A stretch of DNA of 64,000 nucleotides from Terriglobales bacterium (GTDB taxonomy: Bacteria; Acidobacteriota; Terriglobia; Terriglobales; Acidobacteriaceae): contig JAICSO010000009.1 in NCBI GenBank assembly GCA_025936825.1, positions 142,370 through 206,369 of the forward strand, given 5' to 3'. Within the stretch, counting starts at the first letter, position 1. Each line of letters starts with the position of its first letter. This document shows positions 56,507 through 64,000 of this stretch, piece by piece. The notes beneath the pieces are model-generated. The model did no database searches. It saw only the letters and a list, made by a program, of their open reading frames with translations, and was not told the DNA's origin. The translations under genes and the position numbers were made by a program.

Positions 56507-57064
56507 TCACCGACACTCTTTACTGGTCGTATTTCTCTCGATCGTGACAACAATCGGCTGAGAAGTTGCTTGAACGTAACTAGTCGCGCCCTCCACATCT
56601 AGGTGCATCCGGAGTTGAATGTAATGGATTCCAATATTCAACGCCTCATACCGAGAAACCTGCGGTACGCGAGGTGTCGGCACTGTGATTTCCATAGTTT
56701 CAGATTGCAGCGCTTCGCCGGCGCGGATGATTCGAGGAACCGGACGCGGCAAGGGATGGTCACTCAACGCTGTGAACACATCTGGAGCGTGCAGTTGAAT
56801 CTCATATTTGTGTTTCAGCAAATCAGCCTTGGTTTTCGCGATCAATAGCGCAGGGTAGGGATTCGGATAAAACAATACGGCCGGGTTTTGAGTGTTCGTG
56901 AGGTTGATCTTGAACTTGATAAGTAACGAATTACTGCGACTGTCAACTTTGCAGTAACGCTCACTGATCATCTCTGCATGAAGTCTTAATTGCTGCTCCG
57001 CTTGTTGAGCCTTCATTTATAAGCCGAAGAGCAGCGCAGAAGCAGCAATGAAGTAAGTTTTCAT
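56507..57064 (-). pseudogene. secreted protein interrupted by a stop after its signal peptide
   Basis: The frame starts at 57064 (MKTYFIAASALLFGL), reaches a TAA at 57017-57019, and continues without shift as MKAQQAEQQLRLHAE to 56507. Without the stop the product would be about 185 aa: a classic signal peptide and a beta-rich domain (NSLLIKFKINLTNTQNPAVL near residue 30). The downstream part alone starts at 57016 with ATG, but would then be cytosolic. The protein is not recognised. Either a recent nonsense mutation, a sequence error, or translation restart explains the layout. Confidence 0.6.
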
Positions 57065-57136
57065 GCAAATTCGAATACAGCGGTCAGTTTAGCTCCTGTC
57101 CGATGAACGGAATCGAATTCACTTCTTGCAGCCTGC

Positions 57137-57172
57137 AATCCGCGTTCATCCGCGTGAATCCGCGGAGATGAA
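57137..57172. repeat. decamer array, copy 3
   Basis: atccgcgttc, atccgcgtga, atccgcggag: three steps of ten in reverse orientation to copy 2, adjacent to the stop of the dehydrogenase gene. Confidence 0.7.
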
Positions 57173-57173
57173 G

Positions 57174-58067
57174 TTATAGCCTATTCGGCTTGGGATTGTT
57201 GGGGTCCGCGTAATCGTAAAAGCCCTTGCCCGTCTTGCGCCCGTACCAGCCGGCCATTACGAGGCGCTTGAGCAGTGGAGGCGAGGCGAAGCGGCGCTCT
57301 TTAAATTCGTGGTACATCACTTCGGTGATGTAGTAGGTGGTCTCCAGGCCGACGAAGTCGAGCAGCGTGAACGGCCCCATGGGATAGCCGCAGCCAAGCT
57401 TCATGGCGTTGTCTATGTCCTCAATCGAGCCCACGCCCTCTTCGTAGGCGCGGATGGCGTCGAGCAGATATGGCACCAGCAGCCGGTTCACGATAAATCC
57501 GGTCTTGTCGCTGGTGCGCACCGGGACTTTGCCCAGCTTCTTGCCGAAGTCGTAGGCGGCGTCGTACACGTCGCTCGCGGTGGCAATTGTCTTGACCACT
57601 TCGACCAGCTTCATCAGCGGCACCGGATTGAAGAAGTGCAGCCCGATGAAGCGCTCCGGGCGGTCGGTCGCAGTCATCAGTTCGGTGATCGAGATGGACG
57701 AGGTGTTCGAGGCGAAGATCGCGTCCTTTTTCACAATCTCGTCCAGCGCGGAGTACATCTCTTTCTTCTGCGGCACATTCTCGATGATGGCCTCGATCAC
57801 AATGTCGCAGTGGGCGAGGTCGGTACGCTTCGTCGTGCCCTTGAGATGGGCGAGCGCGTCCGCTTTCTGCTGTTGCGTGATGCCGCCCTTCTCTGGCGGC
57901 CGCTCGGCAAACTTCGTCAGCGACTTCTCGATCCCGGCGAAGCCCTTGTCGAGGTACTTCTGCTCGACTTCGAGGACGGTAGTGTCGAATCCTGCCATTG
58001 CCGAGACCTGCGCAATGCCCGAGCCCATCAGCCCACAACCGAGTACGCCAACCTTCTTGATGTTCAT
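57174..58067 (-). CDS. 3-hydroxybutyryl-CoA dehydrogenase
   Basis: A 297-aa NAD-dependent 3-hydroxyacyl-CoA dehydrogenase of the PaaH/Hbd type. The NAD site is GVLGCGLMGSGIAQVSA near residue 7. Conserved blocks are SNTSSISITELM near 118, GLHFFNPVPLMKLVEVV near 140 (catalytic H) and TSDKTGFIVNRLLVPY near 190. The C-terminal domain has YPMGPFTLLDFVGL. Size matches short-chain dehydrogenases. It would interconvert 3-hydroxybutyryl-CoA and acetoacetyl-CoA, next to crotonase in pathway terms. Confidence 0.93.
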   Translation of the reverse strand: MNIKKVGVLGCGLMGSGIAQVSAMAGFDTTVLEVEQKYLDKGFAGIEKSLTKFAERPPEKGGITQQQKADALAHLKGTTKRTDLAHCDIVIEAIIENVPQKKEMYSALDEIVKKDAIFASNTSSISITELMTATDRPERFIGLHFFNPVPLMKLVEVVKTIATASDVYDAAYDFGKKLGKVPVRTSDKTGFIVNRLLVPYLLDAIRAYEEGVGSIEDIDNAMKLGCGYPMGPFTLLDFVGLETTYYITEVMYHEFKERRFASPPLLKRLVMAGWYGRKTGKGFYDYADPNNPKPNRL

Positions 58068-58097
58068 TTCAGCTTCCTTCCCAACTTCAACTTCTTC

Positions 58098-58131
58098 TCC
58101 GCGGATTCACGCGGAGGAACGCGGATTGAAC
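58098..58131. repeat. decamer array, copy 4
   Basis: cgcggattca, cgcggaggaa, cgcggattga, steps of ten, about 30 bases upstream of the dehydrogenase start, flanked by cttcttctc. Confidence 0.7.
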
Positions 58132-58224
58132 AGGGAATTCTATCTCACCACGGAGATACCCTTCGACTTCGCTCAGGGCAGGCTCCGGCACGGAGAAAAC
58201 GTCGCACGAGGAGGGTTGTATCAG

Positions 58225-58244
58225 GGCACGTCTTTAGACGTGCC
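58225..58244. repeat. short palindrome ggcacgtct
   Basis: ggcacgtct-tt-agacgtgcc, a perfect nine-base stem with two-base loop. Confidence 0.65.
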
Positions 58245-58269
58245 GACAGGGCCGTCTCTATCTCCAACT

Positions 58270-58328
58270 GTCATCCTGAGCGGCGCGGGATCACTCGCTT
58301 GCGAATGATCCCACGCAGTGAAGGACCT
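58270..58328. repeat. ERIC-like palindromic element, copy C
   Basis: Same orientation as copy A: gtcatcctgagc to gaaggacct, centre gatcactcgcttgcgaatgatc. Confidence 0.75.
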
Positions 58329-58427
58329 CAAGCAACTTGGAGGCGAGCAGCGGCGACTCCGGAAATTCTAGCTGCGCTGTGGTAGTGGGAACGCCTTTCA
58401 GCGTTCGCGGTTGTACTCGCGTTGATG

Positions 58428-58488
58428 GGATCCTTCGACTCCGCAGCATGATTCGCAAGCGAATCAAGCTGCTTCGCTCAGGATGACA
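58428..58488. repeat. ERIC-like palindromic element, copy D (reversed)
   Basis: ggatccttcgactccgcagc, centre gattcgcaagcgaatc, then gcttcgctcaggatgac. Reverse of copy A. C and D face each other. Confidence 0.75.
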
Positions 58489-58509
58489 GAGATATGGGGG
58501 ACGCGTGTC

Positions 58510-58529
58510 GGCACGGCTAAAGCCGTGCC
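58510..58529. repeat. short palindrome ggcacggct
   Basis: ggcacggct-aa-agccgtgcc, nine-base stem. Related degenerate copies at 56464 and 59072. Confidence 0.7.
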
Positions 58530-58603
58530 CTTCCCGGTTTTGTTGGACGACGCCGGCCCTTTATCCGTAGATTGGCGCAGCTCAACGGGGATCAGAAGTT
58601 GAA

Positions 58604-58969
58604 TCACTGGTTTATGTGTAACGTCACATGTTTTTCAGCGGTAGAGGTTGTTCGCCGACTGAGAAACGTCCAAATCCCGAAGACGACCAAGACGTCCACC
58701 GGAAAGCTGATGATAGGGACGAGGGCGATTTGCCCCTGATGAAACGCTTGCCAGGAGTTGTAGAACATTGAGACGAATGCTAATCCGGGTAGCAGCGGAA
58801 TTGCGATGATGTAGGACACGAACTCGGCTGGTGTGGAAGAAGGCAATGTGCTCAGAAACAACTCTCCGATGAGGCTGGCGACGGTGGATCCGCCGCCGAA
58901 CAGGAGCGAAAGCCCCAAGCGCGTGAGCCAGTCATCCGTTCTTGTCATCGATGGCGCTACGTCATTCAT
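58604..58969 (-). CDS. small membrane protein, unknown
   Basis: A 121-aa protein with three or four hydrophobic segments (LGLSLLFGGGSTVASLIGEL near 18-37, then two more before a basic tail). No family is recognised. It lies among repeats with no clear ribosome site, so its reality is not certain. Codon use does not differ obviously from neighbours. Confidence 0.5.
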   Translation of the reverse strand: MNDVAPSMTRTDDWLTRLGLSLLFGGGSTVASLIGELFLSTLPSSTPAEFVSYIIAIPLLPGLAFVSMFYNSWQAFHQGQIALVPIISFPVDVLVVFGIWTFLSRRTTSTAEKHVTLHINQ

Positions 58970-58996
58970 TCAGCTCTCTGCAACATCTTAAACTGC

Positions 58997-59056
58997 GGAT
59001 CCTTCGACTCCGCAGCTTGATTCGCAAGCGAATGATCCAACTTTGCTCAGGATGAC
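58997..59056. repeat. ERIC-like palindromic element, copy E (reversed)
   Basis: ggatccttcgactccgcagc, then ttgattcgcaagcgaatgatc, then gctcaggatgac. Closest in sequence to copy D. Confidence 0.75.
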
Positions 59057-59071
59057 AAGGGGAGCCTTTGC

Positions 59072-59091
59072 GGCACGGCTATAACCGTGCC
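59072..59091. repeat. short palindrome ggcacgg
   Basis: ggcacgg-ctataa-ccgtgcc, a variant of the palindrome at 58510. Confidence 0.6.
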
Positions 59092-59123
59092 CTCCCGTCT
59101 TGCTACGCAACCCCGGCGCCCTG

Positions 59124-59825
59124 CTAATTTTTCAGTGCAACGTTCACCCGTTTCGGATCTATCAATTCCGTTACGCCGGCCGCTGCGAACATTTCTTCCA
59201 GTTTCTCCGTCCCCTGCGACAGCTTCAAATTCATCTCTTCTCTGTAGAGGGGCACAGCCGCGAGAAACCAGGTCTTCCCGCCGTCTGCACGTTTCATGAT
59301 CTTGAATTCGTCCGGAATGAGTCTGGGCTCCAGCAATACCCACCCGCAGAGACTCGTATCAGGGGCGAGGGGATTCGCGGGGTCTCCGTTCGGCAAGGAG
59401 TGACCCCAGAAGAACCAGGTACCGAATGCGTGGGGAAACCGTGCCAGTCTCCGTAGCCAGAGTGTCGGCCAGTCCTTTCGCCACGTTTCTTCGCTTGACA
59501 GGTCGCCTTCCTTGATCTGCCAGGAACTGGGCAGACACAGCATCAACTCGGCATATTTCAGCTCACCTGCCGGGGGCGGAGCGTTCATGGGCTTATCACT
59601 CATACCGGAGGTGACGAGCGTAAAGAAGTCGCGATCGGCACGTGGCGGCACAACGTGGATGTCCACATGTACGCCCTTCGAGGAGAGTTCATGAATCACT
59701 ATGCCGGGTTTTCCCAAATGCCGCTCAATATGTTTTTCAATCTCTCGTAGCGATTCGGAAGGGGGAACTTGCTCATTGGCGAGTTCTCCCTTGTGGCGGA
59801 AAATTCGGCCAAACTTGTTTTCCAT
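59124..59825 (-). CDS. Suppressor-of-fused (SUFU) domain protein
   Basis: A 233-aa protein resembling the bacterial SUFU-domain family, which is related to an animal Hedgehog-pathway repressor and in bacteria is often an immunity or protective factor in toxin loci. The domain has VHVDIHVVPPRADRDFFTLV near residue 54 and ELMLCLPSSW near 90. The ATG at 59825 is preferred; the longer frame to 59939 begins PRIHADERG, which is the translation of a decamer array. No toxin or polymorphic secretion gene is visible here. Confidence 0.75.
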   Translation of the reverse strand: MENKFGRIFRHKGELANEQVPPSESLREIEKHIERHLGKPGIVIHELSSKGVHVDIHVVPPRADRDFFTLVTSGMSDKPMNAPPPAGELKYAELMLCLPSSWQIKEGDLSSEETWRKDWPTLWLRRLARFPHAFGTWFFWGHSLPNGDPANPLAPDTSLCGWVLLEPRLIPDEFKIMKRADGGKTWFLAAVPLYREEMNLKLSQGTEKLEEMFAAAGVTELIDPKRVNVALKN

Positions 59826-59907
59826 CCAACCCTCGCAGTTTGAACTTGCCTGAGCCGACAACTCTTGCGGCCCAAATCCTATCACCGCGTCCCCCAATTT
59901 CGCTTTT

Positions 59908-59942
59908 GATCCGCGTTCATCCGCGTGAATCCGCGGCAAAGA
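59908..59942. repeat. decamer array, copy 5
   Basis: ccgcgttcat, ccgcgtgaat, ccgcggcaaa in steps of ten. On the minus strand its open frame encodes the false extension of the SUFU-domain gene. Confidence 0.7.
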
Positions 59943-59996
59943 AGTTGATTTTCGCGGTCAAAAAGTTGGCCCTGTTACATTTCCACGAACCCCAGG

Positions 59997-60026
59997 TTGA
60001 CGCTTTCCTCTCCCGATTGATATATT
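59997..60026 (+). promoter_or_regulatory. probable promoter of the str operon
   Basis: TTGACG (59997-60002) and TATATT (60021-60026) are 18 bases apart. This is the best sigma-70-type match in the gap upstream of rpsL, and it implies a leader of about 400 bases. Confidence 0.5.
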
Positions 60027-60032
60027 TGAACA

Positions 60033-60435
60033 GTTCCGCGAGTACACCCTGGATTGCCTGTACGTGTGTCCCTTGTTCCGCGTCGCGCGCGGCGGATACC
60101 GGAAAAGCAGTTGAGGCTTATAGAAACAACGTCTTGCGCTGTACTTAAGCCAGGACGCCCTCGCTGAAACGCCCCGCGAACCCCTCCCGGCAAGGGAGAT
60201 TATGCGGAGCGATGCTGGCGAAACGGAGCGCTTCCCGTAAGGGCTTGGGGCCACCGTCGTCAGACCTGTCACGGTAAACAAAATATTCCGGCAGAGTTGC
60301 GCTGGAAGTATGGGTAGCTAAGCTACTCCAGTCCTGGAAACGAACCGGGAACAGTTGAATGCGCGTCCGAATCCGCGCCACTGTGTGCGGAAGCGGGGAA
60401 TCGCGCGTTGCTTAGGAATATCAGGAGCAGGAAGA
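60033..60435 (+). ncRNA. long rpsL leader with structured hairpin, candidate cis-regulator
   Basis: The leader has several stem-loops: ctccc-ggcaa-gggag near 60186-60200 and a nested hairpin at 60302-60331 (ctgga...tccag enclosing gtagc-taa-gctac). The last 100 bases include gaatccgcgccactgt, which recalls part of a cobalamin riboswitch, but the remaining conserved parts are missing. A ribosomal-protein-binding leader is another possibility. Evidence is structural only. Confidence 0.35.
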
Positions 60436-60807
60436 GTGCCTACTTTTAATCAGTTGGTGCGCGCAGGACGTGAGAAGCCTCGCTACAAGACGGCGAGTCC
60501 GGCGCTGCAGTCGTGCCCGCAGAAGCGCGGCGTCTGCACGCGCGTGTATACGCAAACCCCGAAGAAGCCGAACTCGGCGCTTCGGAAAGTGGCTCGCGTC
60601 CGCCTGACAAATGGAATTGAAGTCACGACGTACATCCCCGGTGTCGGCCACAACCTGCAGGAGCACTCGATTGTGCTGATCCGCGGCGGCCGCGTGAAGG
60701 ACCTGCCGGGCGTGCGTTATCACGTGATTCGCGGAACGCTGGACGCAGTTGGCGTCGCCAACCGCAAGCAGGGAAGATCGAAATATGGGGCCAAGCGGCC
60801 GAAGTAG
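60436..60807 (+). CDS. rpsL: 30S ribosomal protein S12
   Basis: A 123-aa S12 of the decoding centre. It starts with GTG at 60436 ([11 protein letters not shown]), supported by AGGAG and GGAAG just upstream; the longer frame to 60355 adds no conserved residues. Lysines that matter for streptomycin sensitivity in E. coli (K42/K43 and K87) are present in TPKKPNSAL and [10 protein letters not shown], so the sensitive form is encoded. It heads the str operon. Confidence 0.95.
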   Translation: MPTFNQLVRAGREKPRYKTASPALQSCPQKRGVCTRVYTQTPKKPNSALRKVARVRLTNGIEVTTYIPGVGHNLQEHSIVLIRGGRVKDLPGVRYHVIRGTLDAVGVANRKQGRSKYGAKRPK

Positions 60808-60809
60808 TT

Positions 60810-61376
<567 letters not shown>

Positions 61377-61380
61377 AACC

Positions 61381-61452
61381 GTTGTTGGTTATTGGTTGTT
61401 GGTTATTCGCCGACAACTCAGTGCCAATAACCAATAGCCAATAGCCAACAAC
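61381..61452. repeat. 27-bp heptamer hairpin between rpsG and fusA
   Basis: The left arm (61381-61407) is gttgttg, gttattg, gttgttg, gttatt; the right arm (61426-61452) is its reverse complement in 24 positions and G-U compatible at the other three. The loop is 18 bases. This is the clearest hairpin of the family and would form in the RNA between two essential genes. Confidence 0.82.
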
Positions 61453-61459
61453 TGAATTC

Positions 61460-63607
61460 ATGAGCAGTCCCGCAAACACGATCGGCGAACAGGAAGTCCG
61501 GAAAGACGAGAAGAAGAAAGCTGTGTCCAGAACCGTTCCATTAGAGCGCTGCAGGAATATCGGCATCATGGCGCACATCGATGCCGGCAAGACCACTACG
61601 ACCGAGCGCATCCTTTTCTACACCGGAAGGACGCACCGCATCGGAGAGGTCCACGAAGGCACTGCGACCATGGACTGGATGGAGCAGGAGCAGGAGCGTG
61701 GTATCACCATCACCTCCGCCGCGACCACCTGTTTCTGGCGCGACATTCGCATCAACATTATCGATACGCCCGGCCACGTGGATTTCACCGCCGAGGTGGA
61801 GCGCTCTCTTCGCGTGCTTGACGGCGCCGTCGCGGTATTTGACGCAGTTCACGGCGTGCAACCGCAGTCGGAAAAAGTTTGGCGGCAAGCTGATAAGTAC
61901 GGTGTCCCGCGAATTTGCTTCATTAACAAGATTGATAAGATGGGCGCCGATTTTGAACATGCCATCGACACCATCCGCAAGCGCCTCAGTGCCAAGCCCA
62001 TCGCGATTCAAATTCCCATCGGACAAGAAGACAAGTTCAAAGGCGTAGTCGATCTTCTCACCATGAAGGCCATCCTCTGGAAGGATGAGACCATGGGCGC
62101 GGAGTACGTCACCGAAGAAATTCCCGCCGAACTGAAGAAAAAAGCCGACGCGATGCGAGCGCTGCTCGTCGAGACCGTCGCCGAGAACGACGACGAGATG
62201 CTGCACAAGTTCCTCGAAGGCGAGGAGATCACGGAAGCTGAGCTTCGCGCTTCCCTGCGCAAGTCGACCATCGCGCTGAAGGTTTTTCCGGTTGTTGTTG
62301 GAACTGCGTTCAAGAACAAAGGCGTGCAGACGCTGCTTGATGCGGTCGTCGATTACCTGCCTTCGCCGCTCGATGTTCCCGAAACGCACGGAACTGATCC
62401 CGACAAGAATCAGCCCGCCGTTCGGCATGCTTCTGATGACGAGCCATTCGCAGCGCTCGCATTCAAGATCATGGCTGATCCGTACGTGGGCCAGTTGACG
62501 TTCATCCGCGTGTACTCGGGGCAGTTGAAGTCGGGCGAGTCGGTATTAAACGGCCGCACCCAGAAGCATGAGCGCATTGGCCGCTTGCTCAAGATGCACG
62601 CCAACAAGCGCGAAGACATCCAGGAAATTCTGGCGGGCGATATTTGCGCGGTGGTTGGATTAAAGAACGTCGGTACCGGCGACACGATTTGCGATGCAAA
62701 GCATCCGATCACGCTCGAGTCGATTGAGTTCGCCGTTCCTGTCATTCACGTTGCAGTGGAGCCGAAGACGAAAGCCGACCAGGAAAAAATGGGTATGGCG
62801 CTTTCCCGGCTGGCCCAGGAAGATCCCACCTTTAAAGTTCACACCGATCCCGATAGCGGGCAGACGATCATCAGCGGTATGGGCGAACTTCACCTCGAGA
62901 TCATCATCGATCGAATGATGCGCGAATACAAGGTTGAAGCGAACGTCGGCAAGCCGCAGGTTGCATATCGCGAGACCATTCGCAAGCACGCGGAGGCTGA
63001 AGGCAAATACATTCGCCAGACGGGCGGTCGCGGTCAGTATGGGCACGCCAAGATTAAGCTCGATCCGCAAACGCCAGGCGGGGGATACGAATTCGTCAAC
63101 GAAATCGTGGGCGGTTCGGTGCCGAAGGAATACATCAAGCCGATCGACCAAGGCATTCAAGAAGCGCTCGAAGGCGGAGTGCTCGCCGGGTATCCGGTTG
63201 TCGATGTGAAGGTCACGCTGTACGACGGCAGCTACCACGAGGTCGACTCGAACGAAATGGCGTTCAAGATTGCCGGTTCGATGGCCTTCAAAGAGGCCGC
63301 GCGCAAGGCGTCTCCGGTGCTGCTGGAGCCGGTGATGGCGGTTGAAGTCGTCACTCCGGAAGATTTCGCGGGCACGATCATGGGCGACCTGAGCTCGCGT
63401 CGCGGACGCATTGAAGGCATGGAGCACCGTGCCGGTTCGCAGGTGATCAAGTCGATCGTTCCGCTGGCGGAAATGTTTGGGTACGCGACGCATATGCGGT
63501 CTTCAACCCAGGGGCGTGCGGAATACTCGATGCACTTCGCGCGCTACGAAGAAGTGCCGCGCAGCGTGGCGGACGAGATTATCGGTAAGGCACAGGGCGG
63601 AAAGTAA
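61460..63607 (+). CDS. fusA: translation elongation factor G
   Basis: A 715-aa EF-G (translocase). The G1 motif is [13 protein letters not shown]3 DTPGHVDF and G4 [10 protein letters not shown]. Domains 2-5 are present through [20 protein letters not shown]. The annotated ATG at 61460 gives a 21-residue polar extension before [15 protein letters not shown] at 61523 would match the usual EF-G start but has only a weak GA-rich site. The operon gap before it is filled by the hairpin. Confidence 0.96.
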   Translation: MSSPANTIGEQEVRKDEKKKAVSRTVPLERCRNIGIMAHIDAGKTTTTERILFYTGRTHRIGEVHEGTATMDWMEQEQERGITITSAATTCFWRDIRINIIDTPGHVDFTAEVERSLRVLDGAVAVFDAVHGVQPQSEKVWRQADKYGVPRICFINKIDKMGADFEHAIDTIRKRLSAKPIAIQIPIGQEDKFKGVVDLLTMKAILWKDETMGAEYVTEEIPAELKKKADAMRALLVETVAENDDEMLHKFLEGEEITEAELRASLRKSTIALKVFPVVVGTAFKNKGVQTLLDAVVDYLPSPLDVPETHGTDPDKNQPAVRHASDDEPFAALAFKIMADPYVGQLTFIRVYSGQLKSGESVLNGRTQKHERIGRLLKMHANKREDIQEILAGDICAVVGLKNVGTGDTICDAKHPITLESIEFAVPVIHVAVEPKTKADQEKMGMALSRLAQEDPTFKVHTDPDSGQTIISGMGELHLEIIIDRMMREYKVEANVGKPQVAYRETIRKHAEAEGKYIRQTGGRGQYGHAKIKLDPQTPGGGYEFVNEIVGGSVPKEYIKPIDQGIQEALEGGVLAGYPVVDVKVTLYDGSYHEVDSNEMAFKIAGSMAFKEAARKASPVLLEPVMAVEVVTPEDFAGTIMGDLSSRRGRIEGMEHRAGSQVIKSIVPLAEMFGYATHMRSSTQGRAEYSMHFARYEEVPRSVADEIIGKAQGGK

Positions 63608-63613
63608 ATAGTT

Positions 63614-63687
63614 CGCGGGCAAGGGTGCCCGCGCCACACGGACAGGGTTTGAGCTAAGGGCTAGGAGCTAATAGCTAGAGGCTAAAA
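63614..63687. repeat. palindrome and heptamer array between fusA and tuf
   Basis: cgcgggc-aagggt-gcccgcg (63614-63633), followed by gagctaa, gggctag, gagctaa, tagctag, aggctaa (63650-63686), which ends just before the tuf ATG. This third str-operon gap again contains a stem and a heptamer array. Confidence 0.72.
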
Positions 63688-64000
63688 ATGGCAAAAGAGA
63701 AATTTGAACGCACAAAGCCGCATGTGAACGTAGGAACGATTGGCCACATTGATCATGGCAAGACCACGTTGACGGCGGCGATCACCAAGGTTCTGTCGAA
63801 GCACAACCCGAAGATCCAGTTCCGGTCGTTTGACTCGATCGACAACGCTCCGGAAGAGAAGGCGCGCGGTATCACCATCGCGACGGCGCACGTCGAGTAC
63901 GAGACGGCTAACCGACATAACGCGCACGATGATAGCCCGGCCCACGCCCACTACATAAAGAACAGTATCACCGGCGCGGCGCAGCTGGATGGCGCGATCC
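63688..64000 (+). CDS. tuf: elongation factor Tu, 5' part, with divergent G3 motif
   Basis: The first 104 codons of EF-Tu (window edge). The P-loop region [16 protein letters not shown] and the EEKARGITI effector region are normal. From residue 77 it reads [20 protein letters not shown] where EF-Tu normally has [20 protein letters not shown]. The G3 motif DCPGH thus becomes DSPAH, and V, D and M are also replaced. About eight conserved positions differ in about 50 bases, while the codons before and after match the family. Read error, pseudogene or a real variant copy are open. Confidence 0.85.
   Translation, partial: MAKEKFERTKPHVNVGTIGHIDHGKTTLTAAITKVLSKHNPKIQFRSFDSIDNAPEEKARGITIATAHVEYETANRHNAHDDSPAHAHYIKNSITGAAQLDGAI

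Larger units (their letters stand above)
58068..58603. other. 536-base gene-free stretch made of repeats
   Basis: The stretch holds a decamer array, two ERIC-like elements and two short palindromes listed separately, plus gaacgc-ctttca-gcgttc (58390-58407). I see no gene; an open frame on + at 57580-58308 is the shadow of the dehydrogenase and does not look like a protein. Confidence 0.6.

Noticed and set aside
57309..58385. 358-aa + strand frame opposite the 3-hydroxybutyryl-CoA dehydrogenase
   Set aside because: It is histidine- and valine-rich in the way antisense frames are and extends into repeats.
60340..60400. Cobalamin riboswitch before rpsL
   Set aside because: The fragment gggaacagttgaat...gaatccgcgccactgt resembles parts of the B12 element, but the spacing and the AGCCAGGAGACCTGCC box are missing and the regulated gene is not B12-related.

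Overview
The window looks like chromosomal DNA of an Acidobacteriota member, probably a Terriglobia/Koribacter-like soil bacterium. This is inferred from recalled protein resemblance, moderately high GC, many Tat-exported redox proteins, carboxypeptidase-regulatory/TPR proteins, a PadR-linked membrane protein and repeat-rich intergenic DNA. No database search was possible. No insertion sequence, phage or CRISPR array was seen.

Layout. Bases 1-28 are the 3' end of a tRNA with an 8-bp acceptor arm, best read as tRNA-Sec. 45-12124 holds a DUF2264 protein on + and then a long minus-strand group: a sugar-dehydrogenase cassette (Tat subunit 3, a frameshifted GMC flavoprotein, a nine-heme cytochrome), an ABC exporter, a GNAT acetyltransferase, a metallo-beta-lactamase-fold protein, and a TreS / glycosyltransferase / MscS-like group suited to osmoadaptation. 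12433-19835 (+) holds a 59-aa membrane protein, an SPFH protein, and a tightly overlapping four-gene unit ending in an NtrY-like kinase and NtrC-like regulator. 19839-33324 (-) is a Wzx/Wzy-type exopolysaccharide operon with Wzz, Gmd/Rmd (GDP-D-rhamnose), GalE, four family-4-type glycosyltransferases, a methyltransferase, flippase, polymerase and initiating sugar transferase. 33577-42660 (-) holds a Gfo/Idh oxidoreductase, a PilT-like ATPase, a TPR protein, queD-queE-queC (7-deazaguanine synthesis), a PadR pair and a DinG-type helicase. 42761-53969 holds der, ExbD, LemA, a GIDE-domain protein, a TPR-GAF-degenerate-GGDEF protein and a large Ig-like/beta-propeller lipoprotein. 54092-59825 (-) holds nusB, ribH, crotonase, 3-hydroxybutyryl-CoA dehydrogenase and a SUFU-domain protein, separated by dense repeats. 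60436-64000 (+) is the str operon rpsL-rpsG-fusA-tuf, cut by the window edge.

The most unusual feature is a set of short degenerate tandem arrays, mostly of period 7 (some 8 or 10). Each locus has its own word, and the word is usually followed by its reverse complement, so a hairpin can form. They fill gaps between genes at 10.4, 14.0, 38.2, 39.0, 54.6, 60.8, 61.4 and 63.7 kb. Related DNA sits in frame inside the linker of the essential GTPase Der and in the apparent N-termini of QueC, RibH and the SUFU-domain protein. Other points to check are a one-base frameshift in the GMC gene, a stop codon just after a signal peptide at 57017-57019, and an EF-Tu gene whose G3 motif reads DSPAH instead of DCPGH.
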